DNA of 5,840 bases from Acidobacteriota bacterium (GTDB lineage Bacteria; Acidobacteriota; Terriglobia; Terriglobales; Acidobacteriaceae), in contig QIAK01000003.1 in assembly GCA_003225515.1 (NCBI GenBank), forward strand, positions 1 through 5,840. Reading direction: 5' to 3'. Positions 4,994-5,840 of the stretch are shown piece after piece (the stretch's first letter is position 1; each line of letters opens with the position of its first letter). The translations under genes and the position numbers were made by a program. The notes below the pieces were generated by a model. It was not told the origin of the DNA and did no database searches. It saw only the letters and a list, made by a program, of their open reading frames with translations.

Positions 4994-5840
4994 ATGAAAT
5001 ATCGCAAGCTCGGCCGCACTGGTTTTGATGTCAGCGATATTGCGCTGGGACTCTGGGGAATGAGTGGGTGGACCGGGTCGGAGGATCGCGAATCTCTGGC
5101 TTCGATGCAATTGGCCATCGATCTGGGATGCAACTTCTTCGACACAGCCTGGGCTTATGGCGAGGGCAAGAGCGACGGACTGCTGGGCGAGATTATGGCG
5201 TCCAATGCGGGCAAGAGATTATATGCCGCGTCGAAGGTTCCGCCGGCGAATGACCGTTGGCCGGCTTTGCCGGAGTACATGTACAGCGATGTTTTTTCGG
5301 CGAAGCACGTGTTCGAGTATGCGGATCGCATTCGCAAGCAACTGCGGGTAGACACGATCGATCTGCTGCAATTTCATGTGTGGGACGATAGCTGGACTAC
5401 AGAACCCGAGTTTCGGTCGACGGTGGAAAAACTGAAGCACGACGAGTGGATTCGCTATTTCGGTTTGAGCCTCAATCGATGGGAGCCGGAGAACGGGATC
5501 AAGGCATTGCGCACCGGCCTGGTTGATGTGGTGCAGGTGATTTACAACATTTTCGATCAGGCGCCGGAGGACGAGCTTTTCCCGCTGTGCCAGGAACTCA
5601 ACGTGGGCGTGATAGCACGGGTACCCCTCGACGAAGGCAGCCTCGGCGGCAAGATGACGCTGGAGACTCGCTTTCCGAAAGGCGACTGGCGGGCAGGATA
5701 TTTTGGTCCGGAAAACCTGCCAAAGACAATCCACCGCGTCGAGAAGCTGAAAGAGATCTTACCGGCGGGGATGACGCTGCCGGAGATTGCGCTGCGATTT
5801 ATTCTGTCGCATCCTGCGGTGAGCACGACCATTGCAGGCA
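4994..5840 (+). CDS. Aldo/keto reductase (3' end outside the window)
   Basis: 282 codons are visible and the frame is still open at the window edge; family members run about 310-340 residues, so only the last few dozen residues are missing. It is an NADPH-dependent (beta/alpha)8-barrel oxidoreductase acting on carbonyl compounds or sugars in the cytoplasm. Seen: canonical start MKYRKLGRTGFDVSDIALGLWGM. The catalytic tetrad is D50 and Y55 (FFDTAWAYGEG), K81 (AASKV) and H128 (LLQFHVWDD), followed by YFGLSLNRWEP, VQVIYNIFDQ and VGVIARVPLDEGSLGGK (the cofactor-side strands) and LRFILSHPAVSTTIAG, the start of the NADP-contact segment. All four catalytic residues are present, so it should be active. 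The ATG at 4994 is fixed by the family N-terminus; the upstream AAAGGA (4975-4980) is 13 bases away, a loose Shine-Dalgarno. It is divergent from the GNAT gene. The exact substrate and AKR subfamily cannot be told from the sequence. Confidence 0.95.
   Translation, partial: MKYRKLGRTGFDVSDIALGLWGMSGWTGSEDRESLASMQLAIDLGCNFFDTAWAYGEGKSDGLLGEIMASNAGKRLYAASKVPPANDRWPALPEYMYSDVFSAKHVFEYADRIRKQLRVDTIDLLQFHVWDDSWTTEPEFRSTVEKLKHDEWIRYFGLSLNRWEPENGIKALRTGLVDVVQVIYNIFDQAPEDELFPLCQELNVGVIARVPLDEGSLGGKMTLETRFPKGDWRAGYFGPENLPKTIHRVEKLKEILPAGMTLPEIALRFILSHPAVSTTIAG

Noticed and set aside
5219..5734. 171-residue open frame on the minus strand
   Set aside because: Opposite the aldo/keto reductase, whose catalytic tetrad is intact; no family resemblance in the antisense product.

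Overview
This 5.8-kb window comes from a moderately GC-rich bacterial chromosome. The content is the end of a pyrroloquinoline quinone (PQQ) biosynthesis cluster, a Gram-negative-type secreted beta-barrel protein, a homoserine dehydrogenase with an ACT domain, a GNAT acetyltransferase and an aldo/keto reductase. PQQ synthesis plus an outer-membrane barrel indicates a diderm, probably aerobic, bacterium. Protein style and the AT-rich octamer repeats between genes suggest Acidobacteriota (Koribacter-like), but that is an inference no marker gene here proves.

Layout, left to right. (1) Bases 1-1567, plus strand: a probable pqqC 3' end, then pqqD and pqqE. PqqD presents the PqqA peptide to PqqE. 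PqqE is a radical-SAM/SPASM enzyme that cross-links Glu and Tyr in PqqA, and PqqC catalyses the last oxidation. pqqD and pqqE are separated by about 100 bases holding an 8-bp tandem repeat that runs up to the pqqE start codon and an 11-bp inverted repeat. (2) 1612-2412, minus strand: a signal-peptide-bearing beta-barrel protein with a Gln/Pro pentapeptide repeat, convergent with pqqE. (3) 2670-3989, plus strand: homoserine dehydrogenase (threonine/methionine branch of aspartate-family synthesis), TTG start, with an apparent 9-residue gap in the substrate domain. (4) 3990-4335: intergenic DNA with a 16-bp tandem duplication at the hom stop, a terminator-like hairpin, and a probable small gene of 55 codons on the minus strand with its own Shine-Dalgarno sequence and candidate promoter. 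(5) 4336-4887, minus strand: a RimJ/RimL-type GNAT acetyltransferase. (6) 4994-5840, plus strand: an aldo/keto reductase running off the window end, divergent from the GNAT gene, with a short palindrome in the shared upstream region.

Only the pqq genes form a clear functional unit; the rest look like independent single-gene units on alternating strands. I see no phage, insertion sequence, CRISPR, defence system or RNA gene. Nothing here convincingly amounts to a new biological system. The best leads are the repeat structure ahead of pqqE, the shortened homoserine dehydrogenase loop and the 55-residue small protein.
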